Source of the DNA: Paenibacillus amylolyticus
GTDB taxonomy: Bacteria; Bacillota; Bacilli; Paenibacillales; Paenibacillaceae
Direction: 5' to 3'
Assembly (NCBI RefSeq): GCF_001570725.1
Contig: NZ_BCNV01000003.1
Coordinates: forward strand, 1 to 64,000
Length of the DNA: 64,000 nt
Below, in pieces: positions 28,479 to 37,442 of the stretch. The position numbers and the translations under genes were made by a program. The notes beneath the pieces are model-generated. The model did not search any database, was not told the origin of the DNA, and saw only the letters and a list, made by a program, of their open reading frames with translations. The first letter of the stretch is position 1. Every line of letters starts with the position of its first letter.

Positions 28479-28494
28479 ATCTTAATTTAAAGAT
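28479..28494 (+). promoter_or_regulatory. candidate MhqR-type operator
   Basis: ATCTTAATTTAAAGAT is a near-perfect dyad with the ATCT-N8-AGAT layout that I recall for MhqR sites in Bacillus. It lies just downstream of the predicted start of transcription, a good place for a repressor. The match is by memory and AT-rich DNA makes chance dyads common. Confidence 0.4.
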
Positions 28495-28546
28495 AAATAA
28501 CAAAAACGAAATAAATAAAAGAAGCTAAATAAGTCGAAATAATAAC

Positions 28547-28691
28547 TTACACGTAACGAAGAGGACAGAAAAAACCTGAAAAAGCGAAGCGTTCGCCTTT
28601 ATCCCCGGATTTTCCCTTAGGAAAAGAAATCAAAAAAATCTGGGGATAACAGCGATTGGAAGGTTATTCTGTCATCGTAGTGCCTGTGTAA
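28547..28691 (+). repeat. structured palindromic repeat (copy G)
   Basis: TTACAC pairs with GTGTAA at the ends, GGACAGAA with TTCTGTC, and CCCCGGATTTT with AAAATCTGGGG. The GCGAAGCGTTCGC side hairpin, CGCCTTT and AACAGCG are all present. It lies between the promoter/dyad and the mhqO ribosome site, so it should form most of the mhqO 5' leader. It ends 22 bases before the start codon. Confidence 0.88.
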
Positions 28692-28713
28692 ATAAACCAA
28701 GGGAGTGGAGATT

Positions 28714-29664
28714 ATGTTCAGAACTTCAGGAATTCATCATATTACAGCTTTTGTTGACGATGCGCAGAAAAACGTTGATTTTTACGCAGGTGTGTTGGCG
28801 CTCAGACTGGTGAAAAAAACCATTAACTTTGATGCACCAGACGTGTATCACTTGTATTACGGAAACGAGCAGGGTGCACCGGGCACAATTATCACCTTTT
28901 TCCCACAGCAGAATTCAAGAAGAGGTGTCATTGGTTCAGGTCAGACTGGAGTTACCGTATATGCAGTTCCTGTGGGCAGCCTGCCATTCTGGAAAGAACG
29001 TCTTGCTTCCTTCGATATTCCATATGAAAATAAAACGAGATTCGGTGAGCAGTACATTCGTTTCTTCGACAAAGGTGGTCTGCTGCTTGAACTGGTTGAG
29101 CGCGAAGGGGGTCAGCCAAGCAAATGGTCATTCAACGGTGTAACACCAGAGCATGCCATCAAAGGATTCGGCGGTGCCGTATTGTTCAGTCATGTTCCTG
29201 AGAAAACCATGGACGTATTGGTGAGCAAACTGGGTCTGGAGCAGGTTGGCGAAGAGGACGGACTCCTTCGTCTTCAGGCAAGCGGCGATATCGGTCAGAT
29301 CATCGATATTCAGTCTACAGGCATCCAACGCGGGATTGGCGGAGCCGGAACGGTTCACCATATTGCATGGCGTGCAAAAGATTATGTAGAGCACGAACAA
29401 ATTCAGCAGGATCTTGAACAATCCGGATATCATCCAACGCCAGTCATTGACCGTCAATACTTCAACGCTGTGTATTTCCGGGAGCCGGGAGGCATACTGT
29501 TCGAATTGGCTACGGATCCTCCGGGATTTGCACGGGATGAACCAGCAGAGAGCATGGGCGAGAAACTGATGTTGCCTGAATGGTATGAACCACAGCGTGA
29601 GCAGATTGAACAATTGTTGCCACGAATTGAAGTACGTGAATGGAAAGGGGAGTCCAAATCATGA
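28714..29664 (+). CDS. mhqO: ring-cleaving dioxygenase, MhqO-like
   Basis: This vicinal-oxygen-chelate dioxygenase is predicted to open catechol or hydroquinone rings during quinone detoxification. The protein is 316 aa and has two glyoxalase-fold halves, beginning with GIHHITAFV and, near residue 210, VHHIAWRAKD. Together with GGILFELATDPPGF these provide the two His and one Glu that bind the metal. The ATG at 28714 with AAGGGAGTGGAG before it is preferred over an in-frame GTG at 28705. It overlaps mhqD by four bases (ATGA). The pairing with an MhqD-like hydrolase is the main argument for the Mhq assignment. Confidence 0.8.
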   Translation: MFRTSGIHHITAFVDDAQKNVDFYAGVLALRLVKKTINFDAPDVYHLYYGNEQGAPGTIITFFPQQNSRRGVIGSGQTGVTVYAVPVGSLPFWKERLASFDIPYENKTRFGEQYIRFFDKGGLLLELVEREGGQPSKWSFNGVTPEHAIKGFGGAVLFSHVPEKTMDVLVSKLGLEQVGEEDGLLRLQASGDIGQIIDIQSTGIQRGIGGAGTVHHIAWRAKDYVEHEQIQQDLEQSGYHPTPVIDRQYFNAVYFREPGGILFELATDPPGFARDEPAESMGEKLMLPEWYEPQREQIEQLLPRIEVREWKGESKS

Positions 29665-30284
29665 CCACAACCAATACAATGAAACACATCTATAAAGCAG
29701 GTGCTCAGCCGGATGCGCCAACAATCCTGTTGCTTCACGGTACAGGCGGAACCGAGAACGATCTGATCGGTCTGGCGGAGATGATCGCACCAGGAGCTGG
29801 CATTCTTGGGGTGCGGGGGAACGTATCGGAGAACGGGATGCCCCGTTTCTTCCGTCGTCTGGCCGAAGGCATTTTTGACGAAGAAGATCTGATCGCTCGT
29901 ACGGCGGAGTTGGGATCTTTCGTAGATGCAGCTGCGGTGGAATATGGCTTCGATCGTTCGAACGTGTATGCACTGGGCTATTCTAACGGTGCCAACATTG
30001 CAGCAAGCCTGATTTTCCATCAAGCGGATGTATTCAAAGGTGCAATTCTGCATCATCCGATGGTACCGCTGCGCGGACTGGAATTGCCAGATCTGACAGG
30101 TCTACCTGTGTTCATTGGTGCGGGCGAGAATGATCCGATTGTACCCAGACGTGAAACGGAGGAACTTGCTTCGCTGCTCAGCGGTGCAGGTGCCGATGTA
30201 AACACTCATTGGGAGCGTCAGGGTCACCAGTTGACTCGTACTGAGGCAGAAGCCGCGGCATCTTGGTATAAGACACAGGCGTAA
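29661..30284 (+). CDS. mhqD: carboxylesterase, MhqD-like
   Basis: This is a small alpha/beta hydrolase of 207 aa, the same length I recall for B. subtilis MhqD. The oxyanion loop LLLHGTGGTEND, the nucleophile Ser in LGYSNGANIA (about residue 114), Asp in GAGENDPIVP and His in RQGHQLT form the catalytic set. It has no signal peptide, so it is cytoplasmic. Translation is coupled to the upstream dioxygenase. The probable role is hydrolysis of ring-cleavage or conjugated products in quinone stress; the substrate is not known. Confidence 0.8.
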   Translation: MTTTNTMKHIYKAGAQPDAPTILLLHGTGGTENDLIGLAEMIAPGAGILGVRGNVSENGMPRFFRRLAEGIFDEEDLIARTAELGSFVDAAAVEYGFDRSNVYALGYSNGANIAASLIFHQADVFKGAILHHPMVPLRGLELPDLTGLPVFIGAGENDPIVPRRETEELASLLSGAGADVNTHWERQGHQLTRTEAEAAASWYKTQA

Positions 30285-30318
30285 TTTGTGTGGATAGACG
30301 GTTATGAAACAGGTGAAG

Positions 30319-30355
30319 ACAGCCTGATCGTGAAGATCGGGCTGTTTTTTCTTTT
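30319..30355 (+). terminator. terminator after mhqD
   Basis: ACAGCCTGATC pairs with GATCGGGCTGT and is followed by TTTTTTC. Confidence 0.88.
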
Positions 30356-30425
30356 TATTTAGTCATGGTCAGGAAGAGGAAATGATTGACTAGTGTTATG
30401 TAACCGTTACTAACCGGGTAAACAT

Positions 30426-30455
30426 TTGAATGTGTGGTAGATAACCTTGTATGCT
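30426..30455 (+). promoter_or_regulatory. candidate promoter of the beta-glucosidase
   Basis: TTGAAT, an 18-bp spacer and TATGCT. Just upstream, GTAACCGTTAC (30400-30410) is a palindrome of LacI-family style but a poor match to the CcpA cre pattern. Confidence 0.4.
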
Positions 30456-30500
30456 TAGTGATATAGCTATGCATCAACATCATGAACTGGAGGGGTTAAT

Positions 30501-32792
30501 GTGGAACGTAACATCAAGGAACTGGTACAGCGGATGACACTGGAAGAAAAAGCGGGTATGTGCTCGGGACTGGACTTTTGGCATCTGAAAGGGGTGGAGC
30601 GTCTTGGCATTCCATCCATCATGGTGACGGACGGACCTCATGGGCTACGCAAGCAGGATGGGAGTGCAGATCATCTGGGCCTAACGTCGAGCGTGCCTGC
30701 AACCTGTTTCCCATCTGCGGCAGGATTGGCTAGTTCATGGGACAAGGAGCTGGCGCGTCAGGTCGGGGTTGCTTTGGGTGAGGAATGTCAGGCCGAGGAT
30801 GTAGCGGTACTGCTTGGGCCGGGTGTGAACATTAAACGTTCCCCACTGGGCGGGCGTAATTTTGAATACTTTTCCGAAGATCCGTTGTTATCTACGCAGA
30901 TGGCTACAGGTCATATTCAAGGTGTGCAGAGTCAGGGTGTGGGTACGTCTCTCAAACACTTTGCAGTCAATAATCAGGAAGAGCGACGCATGTCGATTGA
31001 TGCGGTGGTAGATGAACGGACGTTGCGCGAGATTTATCTGGCGAGCTTCGAAGGTGCGGTGAAGGATGGACAGCCGTGGACGGTGATGTGTTCCTACAAC
31101 AAGGTGAATGGTACGTATGCAGGTGAGAATGAATGGTTGCTTACGGATATCTTGAAAGACGAATGGGGTCACGAAGGTCTTGTGGTATCAGACTGGGGTG
31201 CGGTCAATGAACGTGCAGACGCTCTTGCAGCAGGACTGGAACTGGAGATGCCAACAAGCGGTGGAATCGGTGAGCGTAAAGTGATCGATGCCGTAGAGAG
31301 CGGACAACTGCCGCTGGACAAGTTGGATCGGGCAGTGGAGCGTCTACTTAAGCTGATCTTCAATGCCGTTGATCAAAAGCAAGAAGGGGCTACATATAAC
31401 AAGGATGAGCATCACCAACTTGCGCGCAAGGTAGCAGCCGAGAGTATGGTTTTGTTGAAAAATGAAGAAGGTCTCCTGCCTCTGGGCCGTGAAGGCGAAG
31501 TGGCGTTAATCGGAGCATTTGCGCGTAAACCACGCTTCCAGGGCGGAGGCAGTTCCCACATTAATCCGACCAAAGTGGATGATATTGTGGAAGAAATGAC
31601 ACAGGTGGCTGGCGAAGGTGTAACCTTCTCCTATGCTCCGGGTTATCGGATTGAAGCGGATGATGTGGATGAAACGTTAATGCATGAGGCTGTTCAGGCC
31701 GCACAGTCAGCGGATACCGCCGTGGTGTTCGTTGGATTGCCGGATCGTTATGAATCCGAAGGGTATGATCGTGCCCATCTGCGTCTACCTGACAATCATA
31801 TTCGGTTAATTGAAGAGATTGCTAAGGTTCAATCACGTATCGTCGTTGTACTAAGCAACGGATCTCCAGTGGAGATGCCTTGGCTACCTCAAGTACAAGC
31901 TGTGCTCGAAGCTTATCTTGGTGGACAGGCCGTTGGTGGAGCGATCGCAGATCTGTTGTATGGAGAGGTGAATCCGTCCGGTAAACTGGCGGAGACGTTC
32001 CCTGCCAAGCTCAGCCATAATCCATCTTATTTGAATTTCCCTGGTGAAGGGGATCGTGTCGATTACCGGGAGGGTATCTTTGTTGGTTATCGCTATTATG
32101 ATAAAAAAGAGCTGGAGCCACTGTTCCCGTTTGGCTATGGACTGAGTTACACGACATTTGAATATGCTGACCTGAAGGTAGATCGCACAGAACTGACCGA
32201 TCAGGATGAAGTGAATGTGCATGTTCGGGTTACCAATACCGGAGACCGAGCAGGCAAGGAAATTGTGCAGTTGTATGTCAGCGATGTAGAGAGCACAGTT
32301 ATTCGTCCGCTCAAAGAACTGAAAGCTTTTGCCAAAGTGGCTCTGGAACCTGGAGAATCCGAAGTGGTGAGCTTTACACTAAACAAGCGTTCATTCGCCT
32401 ATTACAACGTGGATATGAAGGACTGGCATGTGGAGACCGGAGAGTTCGAGATTCAGGTAGGCAGTTCCTCACGGGACATTCATGTTCACACACGTGTGAA
32501 CGTAGAGTCTACAGCGACATTCCTTCCAACCTACACGCGTAATAGTACATTGGGGGATATCCAACGTGATCCGGCCCATAAACAGCTGCTGGAACAGGCT
32601 TTGCAGCAATTCCAGGAGGCCAGTGGATTTGGCGGTGATGATGCCGGGGATCACGCGGATATGATGGATGCGATGATGAAATATATGCCGCTGCGTGCAC
32701 TTGTTGCGTTTAGCGGTGGGGCCATGACGGAAGAAGCGATGAATGAGCTGCTGGAGCAGTTGAACAACAAGGATCATGGTATTCGAGGATAA
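30501..32792 (+). CDS. glycoside hydrolase family 3 beta-glucosidase
   Basis: It is predicted to remove terminal beta-linked glucose (or related sugars) from oligosaccharides. The protein is 763 aa and has no signal peptide, so it is likely cytoplasmic and acts on imported sugars. Order of domains: the GH3 N-terminal barrel (1-310) with nucleophile Asp231 in VVSDWGA; the GH3 C-terminal sandwich (about 330-560) with the acid/base motif ESEGYDR; a fibronectin-III-like domain (about 585-660); and a 90-residue tail rich in Met and Asp. The GTG start follows GGAGGGG. No transporter or regulator gene is adjacent, so the natural substrate is unclear. Confidence 0.9.
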   Translation: MERNIKELVQRMTLEEKAGMCSGLDFWHLKGVERLGIPSIMVTDGPHGLRKQDGSADHLGLTSSVPATCFPSAAGLASSWDKELARQVGVALGEECQAEDVAVLLGPGVNIKRSPLGGRNFEYFSEDPLLSTQMATGHIQGVQSQGVGTSLKHFAVNNQEERRMSIDAVVDERTLREIYLASFEGAVKDGQPWTVMCSYNKVNGTYAGENEWLLTDILKDEWGHEGLVVSDWGAVNERADALAAGLELEMPTSGGIGERKVIDAVESGQLPLDKLDRAVERLLKLIFNAVDQKQEGATYNKDEHHQLARKVAAESMVLLKNEEGLLPLGREGEVALIGAFARKPRFQGGGSSHINPTKVDDIVEEMTQVAGEGVTFSYAPGYRIEADDVDETLMHEAVQAAQSADTAVVFVGLPDRYESEGYDRAHLRLPDNHIRLIEEIAKVQSRIVVVLSNGSPVEMPWLPQVQAVLEAYLGGQAVGGAIADLLYGEVNPSGKLAETFPAKLSHNPSYLNFPGEGDRVDYREGIFVGYRYYDKKELEPLFPFGYGLSYTTFEYADLKVDRTELTDQDEVNVHVRVTNTGDRAGKEIVQLYVSDVESTVIRPLKELKAFAKVALEPGESEVVSFTLNKRSFAYYNVDMKDWHVETGEFEIQVGSSSRDIHVHTRVNVESTATFLPTYTRNSTLGDIQRDPAHKQLLEQALQQFQEASGFGGDDAGDHADMMDAMMKYMPLRALVAFSGGAMTEEAMNELLEQLNNKDHGIRG

Positions 32793-32921
32793 GGGTCGGT
32801 ACCCTTAAACCGAGATTTGTCCATCCTTGGATTCAACGATTGTTTAATCCGTGCAGGAACTGCGCACGAAGCAACAAGAATGTGCATATGAGGGCCAGCC
32901 GCATAGTGGCTGGGACAGTTA

Positions 32922-32953
32922 CCCGATCCGATCTTGGATCGGGTTTTCTTTTT
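32922..32953 (+). terminator. terminator after the beta-glucosidase
   Basis: CCCGATCC pairs with GGATCGGG and is followed by TTTTCTTTTT. A second small hairpin, CCAGCC...GGCTGG, lies just upstream. Confidence 0.85.
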
Positions 32954-33053
32954 GCACAAGGAAAAAGAAGGGTTAACGGAACGGTGGGATAGGGGATGAT
33001 CCTTGCAACGTGACAGAGGTGCAGGACTGCTGTAACTTGATGAAGCAATATGG

Positions 33054-33082
33054 TTGTCGTATAGCATAGATTATTCTATAAT
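33054..33082 (+). promoter_or_regulatory. promoter of the Fur-box hydrolase
   Basis: TTGTCG, a 17-bp spacer and a perfect TATAAT. Transcription should start near 33089, inside the Fur box. Confidence 0.65.
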
Positions 33083-33087
33083 GAAGT

Positions 33088-33108
33088 AATTGATAATCAT
33101 TTTCAATT
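33088..33108 (+). promoter_or_regulatory. Fur box
   Basis: The core TGATAATCATTTTCA (33091-33105) matches the 7-1-7 Fur consensus at 14 of 15 positions, and AATTGA/TCAATT extends the symmetry to 21 bp. It overlaps the predicted start of transcription, so iron-loaded Fur should repress the downstream gene. Confidence 0.75.
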
Positions 33109-33151
33109 AGATTCGGTGAAAGATGACTATGCTTGTAATCAGGAGGGGAAT

Positions 33152-34042
33152 ATGAATCCTAACCCTAGCTCTCATACGTTTGGTTCAAGTGCGTTTGTTC
33201 AGACCCGCGATGGTCGCAAACTACATTATATGTCCAGGGGAACAGGGGAACTTACGGTTGTATTTGAATCCGGTATGGGTGCCTCCAGATCCAACTGGGG
33301 ACTGGTAGCACCAGCCATTGCTGAGCATGCACGTACTGTCGTGTATGACAGGGCAGGGGCGGGGCGAAGCGATATTGACTCGGCTCCCCGCAGCCTTCAA
33401 CGCATTGCAGGGGATCTTGGGGAACTGCTGACAGCTTTGGGTCCAGGTCCATTCATTCTGGTTGGACATAGCTGGGGAGGTCCGATTGTACGGGCAGCGG
33501 CGGCTGCACATCTATCTCGATTACGAGGCATTATTCTGGTAGATCCATCAGACGAGCATTGCGAAATGTATTTCTCCAAGCTTACTAAAAAGAGCTTTGC
33601 CATCAATGGTTTCATTATTCCAATCATGGCGCGGACTGGCTTATATAAGATGCTTGGAAGCAAAGCTGGAAGTGTTCAGCCTGACGATGTGGCAGCGGAT
33701 CACCTCAAGGAGGATTTCACTGTAAGGGCGGCCAGCACGATGCTTGCGGAAGGCAAAACATTCCTGAATGACATGGCAGCGCTGCTGAAACATCCTCCGG
33801 CTCTGGGTGATCTGGAAGTCAGCGTGATCTCGGGTACGAACCCGGGCAAGGGAGAGGGGAAAATCAGACCTGCCCTCATCACGGCGCATCGTCAGACGGT
33901 GAGCCAGCTGTCCAATGCGAGATGGATTGGGGCGGATCAATCGGGTCATATGGTTATGTATACAGACCCACAGGTTATTATTGATGAAATTGTACGAATG
34001 ATAAATGATGTGAGCTCAGGCGCAAGAACAGAACAAAAGTGA
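33152..34042 (+). CDS. alpha/beta hydrolase, predicted iron-regulated
   Basis: The protein is 296 aa with an alpha/beta-hydrolase fold: VVFESGMGASRSNW as the oxyanion region, nucleophile Ser in VGHSWGGPIV (about residue 112), and His in DQSGHMVM near the C-terminus. No signal peptide is seen. The ATG at 33152 follows AGGAGGGGAAT; an upstream in-frame GTG at 33116 lacks a ribosome site. The Fur box in its promoter suggests a role when iron is scarce, for example cleaving a ferric siderophore ester, but no siderophore genes are adjacent, so this is inference from regulation only. Confidence 0.8.
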   Translation: MNPNPSSHTFGSSAFVQTRDGRKLHYMSRGTGELTVVFESGMGASRSNWGLVAPAIAEHARTVVYDRAGAGRSDIDSAPRSLQRIAGDLGELLTALGPGPFILVGHSWGGPIVRAAAAAHLSRLRGIILVDPSDEHCEMYFSKLTKKSFAINGFIIPIMARTGLYKMLGSKAGSVQPDDVAADHLKEDFTVRAASTMLAEGKTFLNDMAALLKHPPALGDLEVSVISGTNPGKGEGKIRPALITAHRQTVSQLSNARWIGADQSGHMVMYTDPQVIIDEIVRMINDVSSGARTEQK

Positions 34043-34105
34043 TACAATACAAAGAAAAGCAGTGCGCGACATTGCTAGACCATAAAAGCGGAGTGTGGAG
34101 ACAAC

Positions 34106-35398
34106 ATGAAACCAGTTGAACAAGAACCAACGGGAACCACAAGTCCCGGTCGTGCCAGTGTTGGCATGGAAGATATCGTGCGCGCACATCATGTGCTGCG
34201 TGAGGTCATTGTAAGAACGCCGTTACAGCGGGATGCTGTATTGTCGGCCAAATATAACTGTAATGTGTATCTGAAAAGGGAAGACCTTCAAGTGGTGCGT
34301 TCGTTCAAAATTCGGGGTGCCTATAATATGATTCGCAGTCTGACACCAGCCGAGATGGAGAAGGGCATTGTCTGTGCAAGTGCGGGCAACCATGCTCAGG
34401 GTGTTGCTTTTAGCTGTAATGCGCTCGGAATTAACGGCAAAATCTTTATGCCGAGTACAACGCCAAACCAGAAGGTGAAGCAGGTGCGACGCTTTGGCGG
34501 CAGCAACGTTGAAGTAGTGCTGATCGGGGATACGTATGACGATGCATACGCAGAAGCAATGCGTGCATGTGACGAACAGGGTATGACGTTCATCCATCCT
34601 TTTGATCAACCGAAGATTATTGCAGGTAATGGTACGGTAGCGATGGAAATTATGGAAAGTCTCGATGAGAATGCCGACTATGTGTTCGTTACGATTGGTG
34701 GCGGTGGGTTGGCAGCCGGCGTGGGAACCTATATGAAGACCGTGAGTCCGGAGACACGCATCATCGGTGTTGAGCCACTTGGGGCAGCTTCCATGAGTGA
34801 GGCGATGTTCCGTAAACAGGTTGTTACGCTGGATGATATTGATAAATTCGTGGATGGCGCAGCGGTGAAACGGGTTGGTGATCTGACCTTTGAGATCTGC
34901 AGCAGTGCACTGGATGACATTGTGAAAGTGCCAGAAGGCAAAGCCTGCACAACCATTCTGGAGCTATATAATGAAAATGCGATTGTTGTCGAGCCTGCCG
35001 GTTCCTTGGCTGTTGCGGCGCTTGAGCAGTATCGTGAACAAATTGTGGGCAAGACGGTGGTCTGCGTTATTAGCGGTGGGAACAATGACATCGACCGGAT
35101 GCAGGAGATCAAGGAACGTTCCCTCATCTATGAAGGTCTGAAGTATTATTTCATGGTTAATTTCCCGCAGCGTGCAGGAGCTTTACGTGAATTCCTGGAG
35201 GAAGTTCTAGGGAAGAATGATGATATCACCCGGTTTGAATATACGAAAAAGCATGATAAGGAAAATGGCCCTGCCTTAGTGGGCATCGAGCTGATGTACA
35301 AGGAAGATTACCAACCGCTCATTGAACGTATGAACCGCAAAGGTATCGCCTATACCGAGCTGAACAAAAATCTCAATCTGTTCAACATGTTAATCTGA
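34106..35398 (+). CDS. ilvA: threonine ammonia-lyase (dehydratase)
   Basis: This PLP enzyme converts threonine to 2-oxobutanoate, the first step to isoleucine. The protein is 430 aa. Lys68 in RSFKIRGAYN holds PLP; SAGNHAQGVA and the glycine loop TIGGGGLAAGV bind the phosphate. A single C-terminal ACT-like regulatory domain (about 345-430) fits the shorter Firmicute type with one regulatory module. A poor ribosome site (GTGGAG) precedes the ATG. The stop overlaps the next gene's start (TGATG). No other ilv or leu genes lie nearby. Confidence 0.93.
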   Translation: MKPVEQEPTGTTSPGRASVGMEDIVRAHHVLREVIVRTPLQRDAVLSAKYNCNVYLKREDLQVVRSFKIRGAYNMIRSLTPAEMEKGIVCASAGNHAQGVAFSCNALGINGKIFMPSTTPNQKVKQVRRFGGSNVEVVLIGDTYDDAYAEAMRACDEQGMTFIHPFDQPKIIAGNGTVAMEIMESLDENADYVFVTIGGGGLAAGVGTYMKTVSPETRIIGVEPLGAASMSEAMFRKQVVTLDDIDKFVDGAAVKRVGDLTFEICSSALDDIVKVPEGKACTTILELYNENAIVVEPAGSLAVAALEQYREQIVGKTVVCVISGGNNDIDRMQEIKERSLIYEGLKYYFMVNFPQRAGALREFLEEVLGKNDDITRFEYTKKHDKENGPALVGIELMYKEDYQPLIERMNRKGIAYTELNKNLNLFNMLI

Positions 35399-36000
35399 TG
35401 AATCATTTCAGTATGCAATCAGATCACCAAGAAACATCCCCTCTGATCAGACCTGCGCGTATAGAAGATGCAGATCAGGTCATTCCGTTACTGGTTCAGG
35501 CGATAGGGGATATTGCATATGCGCTTGCGGGTGAGGCGGATCATGAGAAGGCGATGCAGATTTTGCAGGAGCTCTATGTACAGGAAGACAACCGGATTAG
35601 CTATCGTCATGTGACAGTGATGGAGCAAGATGGGATAATCGCAGGGATTCTAGTAGCCTATGATGGCGGTGAAGCGGATCTTCTGGATCAGCCGATTCTG
35701 AATCGTCCTGGACGAAATCAGGATGAGAAGTATACTTTGGTCAAAGAAACCCGTCCGGGTGAGTATTATCTGGATACTCTCTCGGTAAGTGAAGCTTATC
35801 AGGGGCAGGGCATCGGCCGGGCACTGATGGCTGCTTTTGAGGAGCAGGGCAGAGATCTGGGTCACTCGCAGGTATCCCTGATTGTAGAACGGGACAACGG
35901 CCGTGCGTTAATGTTGTACGAACGGCAGGGATATGTCAAAGACGATGTGATTGTCATCGCAGGACATGAGTATGATCATATGGTCAAACCGATTCAATAG
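35398..36000 (+). CDS. GNAT-family N-acetyltransferase
   Basis: The protein is 200 aa. The acetyl-CoA-binding motif appears as VSEAYQGQGIGRALM (about residues 127-141), followed by the GNAT pattern VERDNGRALMLYERQGY. The N-terminal half (IRPARIEDADQVIPLLVQAI) is the usual first strand and helix. The substrate is unknown. It overlaps ilvA by one base, so the two are cotranscribed, although no functional link between them is obvious. Confidence 0.88.
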   Translation: MNHFSMQSDHQETSPLIRPARIEDADQVIPLLVQAIGDIAYALAGEADHEKAMQILQELYVQEDNRISYRHVTVMEQDGIIAGILVAYDGGEADLLDQPILNRPGRNQDEKYTLVKETRPGEYYLDTLSVSEAYQGQGIGRALMAAFEEQGRDLGHSQVSLIVERDNGRALMLYERQGYVKDDVIVIAGHEYDHMVKPIQ

Positions 36001-36050
36001 AGCAGGGAGCTGACGGGTTAAGACAGTTTTTTGACTATAGAAACAAGAAG

Positions 36051-36085
36051 AAACCGCCACAGGGGGAATCCTGTAGCGGTTTTTG
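36051..36085 (+). terminator. terminator after ilvA-GNAT
   Basis: AAACCGC and ACAGG pair with CCTGT and GCGGTTT and are followed by T residues. Confidence 0.85.
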
Positions 36086-36155
36086 TCGTGGTGATATGTT
36101 GGAATTGAGCCGAGTTTTGGCTTGGCCCGAATATTAACCAGGGGAACGGATTAAC

Positions 36156-37124
36156 TCAAAAATTTGCATAATCGCTGACCGGGATGTTCTGCTCCAACCA
36201 TTTCTCGACAGCAGTCGTTTTCTCGAATTTGGCGTCGGTGACGATATCCATGAACTTCTGGAGTTTGGTTAGGAAGGCGCTATCTTCGGATGAGTTGCGT
36301 TGTAAGACAGCTTTGTAACCTTTCTGGGCATTGGTAGTCATTTTATTCGTTTCATAGTCAAATAGAGGCGTATTATTCAGGCCATAAAACGTATATAAGG
36401 TATAGTTATTTATCAGGTTGTTCACTTGTTTTACCCGATTGGACTTCGGATATTCGTTTAGGAATCGTTCCTGATTCATAGCGCGATTGAGTATTTCCTG
36501 ATAGCCAATGACCAGTGCACCATCATCTGCGGCAAGGTTACTGGTTTCGACTGCCATGATATTGATGTATTGTTTGATGTCTGGTTTCATGTACGAGATA
36601 TATTTCTGAAAAGCCATATAGTTCATGATTGGATAAAGAGAACCTTCCAGCATGACCAAGCGATAACCGCTATCCCGTGCTTGCTGGAGCAGTGCACGCA
36701 GACTGGCGTCGTTGGTGCGGCTCATCAGTTGGGTGAAGCTATCATTCCACTTGTAGGCTTTGATCATCTTGTCTTGAACATTAGGCACAAGGAGACGGTC
36801 CGTCATGGCTGTTAACGCCTTGTTGCGGGCATTTTCCAGTTGTAAGACCATCAGAGTTGCATGATGAGTGGTGACTTGATTGATATGAGATTCGAGATAA
36901 GTATCCGCGGCAGGTAAGCCGTTCTTTTTGTAGAGCATGGACTGAAATGTTTTATATATGGTTGTTGAACTGGCAGTCGTGACTTTGGTATCTGTACTGG
37001 AAGATGCGGCAGCAGCGACTCCAGATAATGGAGCTACGGTCGTTTGGAGCAGCATGACGATGGCCGTAGCTGTAATGAAGGTGCGCATGCCTTTACGTTT
37101 GGCAGATTGGAACGATGATGTCAT
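36156..37124 (-). CDS. secreted protein of unknown function (322 aa)
   Basis: The protein has a signal peptide at about 1-40 (KRKGMRTFITATAIVMLLQ... ending AAAAS) and no other recognised domain. The mature part is predicted helical, with a Ser/Thr-rich linker (about 38-55) and few cysteines, and a segment SGYRLVMLEGSLYPIMNYMAF at about 155-175. The start is taken at 37124 (ATG, MTSSFQ...) because GGGAGGTT lies just upstream; a longer frame from 37169 has no ribosome site. It is convergent with the ilvA-GNAT unit. I do not recognise the family. Confidence 0.7.
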   Translation of the reverse strand: MTSSFQSAKRKGMRTFITATAIVMLLQTTVAPLSGVAAAASSSTDTKVTTASSTTIYKTFQSMLYKKNGLPAADTYLESHINQVTTHHATLMVLQLENARNKALTAMTDRLLVPNVQDKMIKAYKWNDSFTQLMSRTNDASLRALLQQARDSGYRLVMLEGSLYPIMNYMAFQKYISYMKPDIKQYINIMAVETSNLAADDGALVIGYQEILNRAMNQERFLNEYPKSNRVKQVNNLINNYTLYTFYGLNNTPLFDYETNKMTTNAQKGYKAVLQRNSSEDSAFLTKLQKFMDIVTDAKFEKTTAVEKWLEQNIPVSDYANF

Positions 37125-37442
37125 AGATATGAACCTCCCGTAGTTAAGAAAATGATAGGCGTTGTTCACTAGTCACTATACATTAACCCAATTGGTGCAG
37201 GATGTGGTTGCGGAATGGTGACAAATTCTTCTGTTATTTTTAACTTTTGGAGGGTGGAAGATAGAGGAATATTTCTGCGAAAATATTTTTTGTACAACTG
37301 GAAACTTTTAAGCTGATCGGAACGTCTTAGTTGTGCATAGGTAAATACAGGAATTAAATGAAATGAACAGCGAAAACTATTTCGATGTTAACTAATTGCG
37401 AGAATGGGGATATGGGATATGAGGAAAGCGGGAGGAAAACAA

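Noticed and set aside
13317..28691. Insertion sequences or transposon remnants at the repeats
   Set aside because: No transposase frame, no clear target-site duplications and no long identical copies; stems diverge by paired changes instead. A MITE-like origin remains possible but is not shown.
30400..30410. CcpA cre site before the beta-glucosidase
   Set aside because: GTAACCGTTAC is a palindrome but fails conserved cre positions on one side, and it lies upstream of the predicted -35; kept only as a remark.
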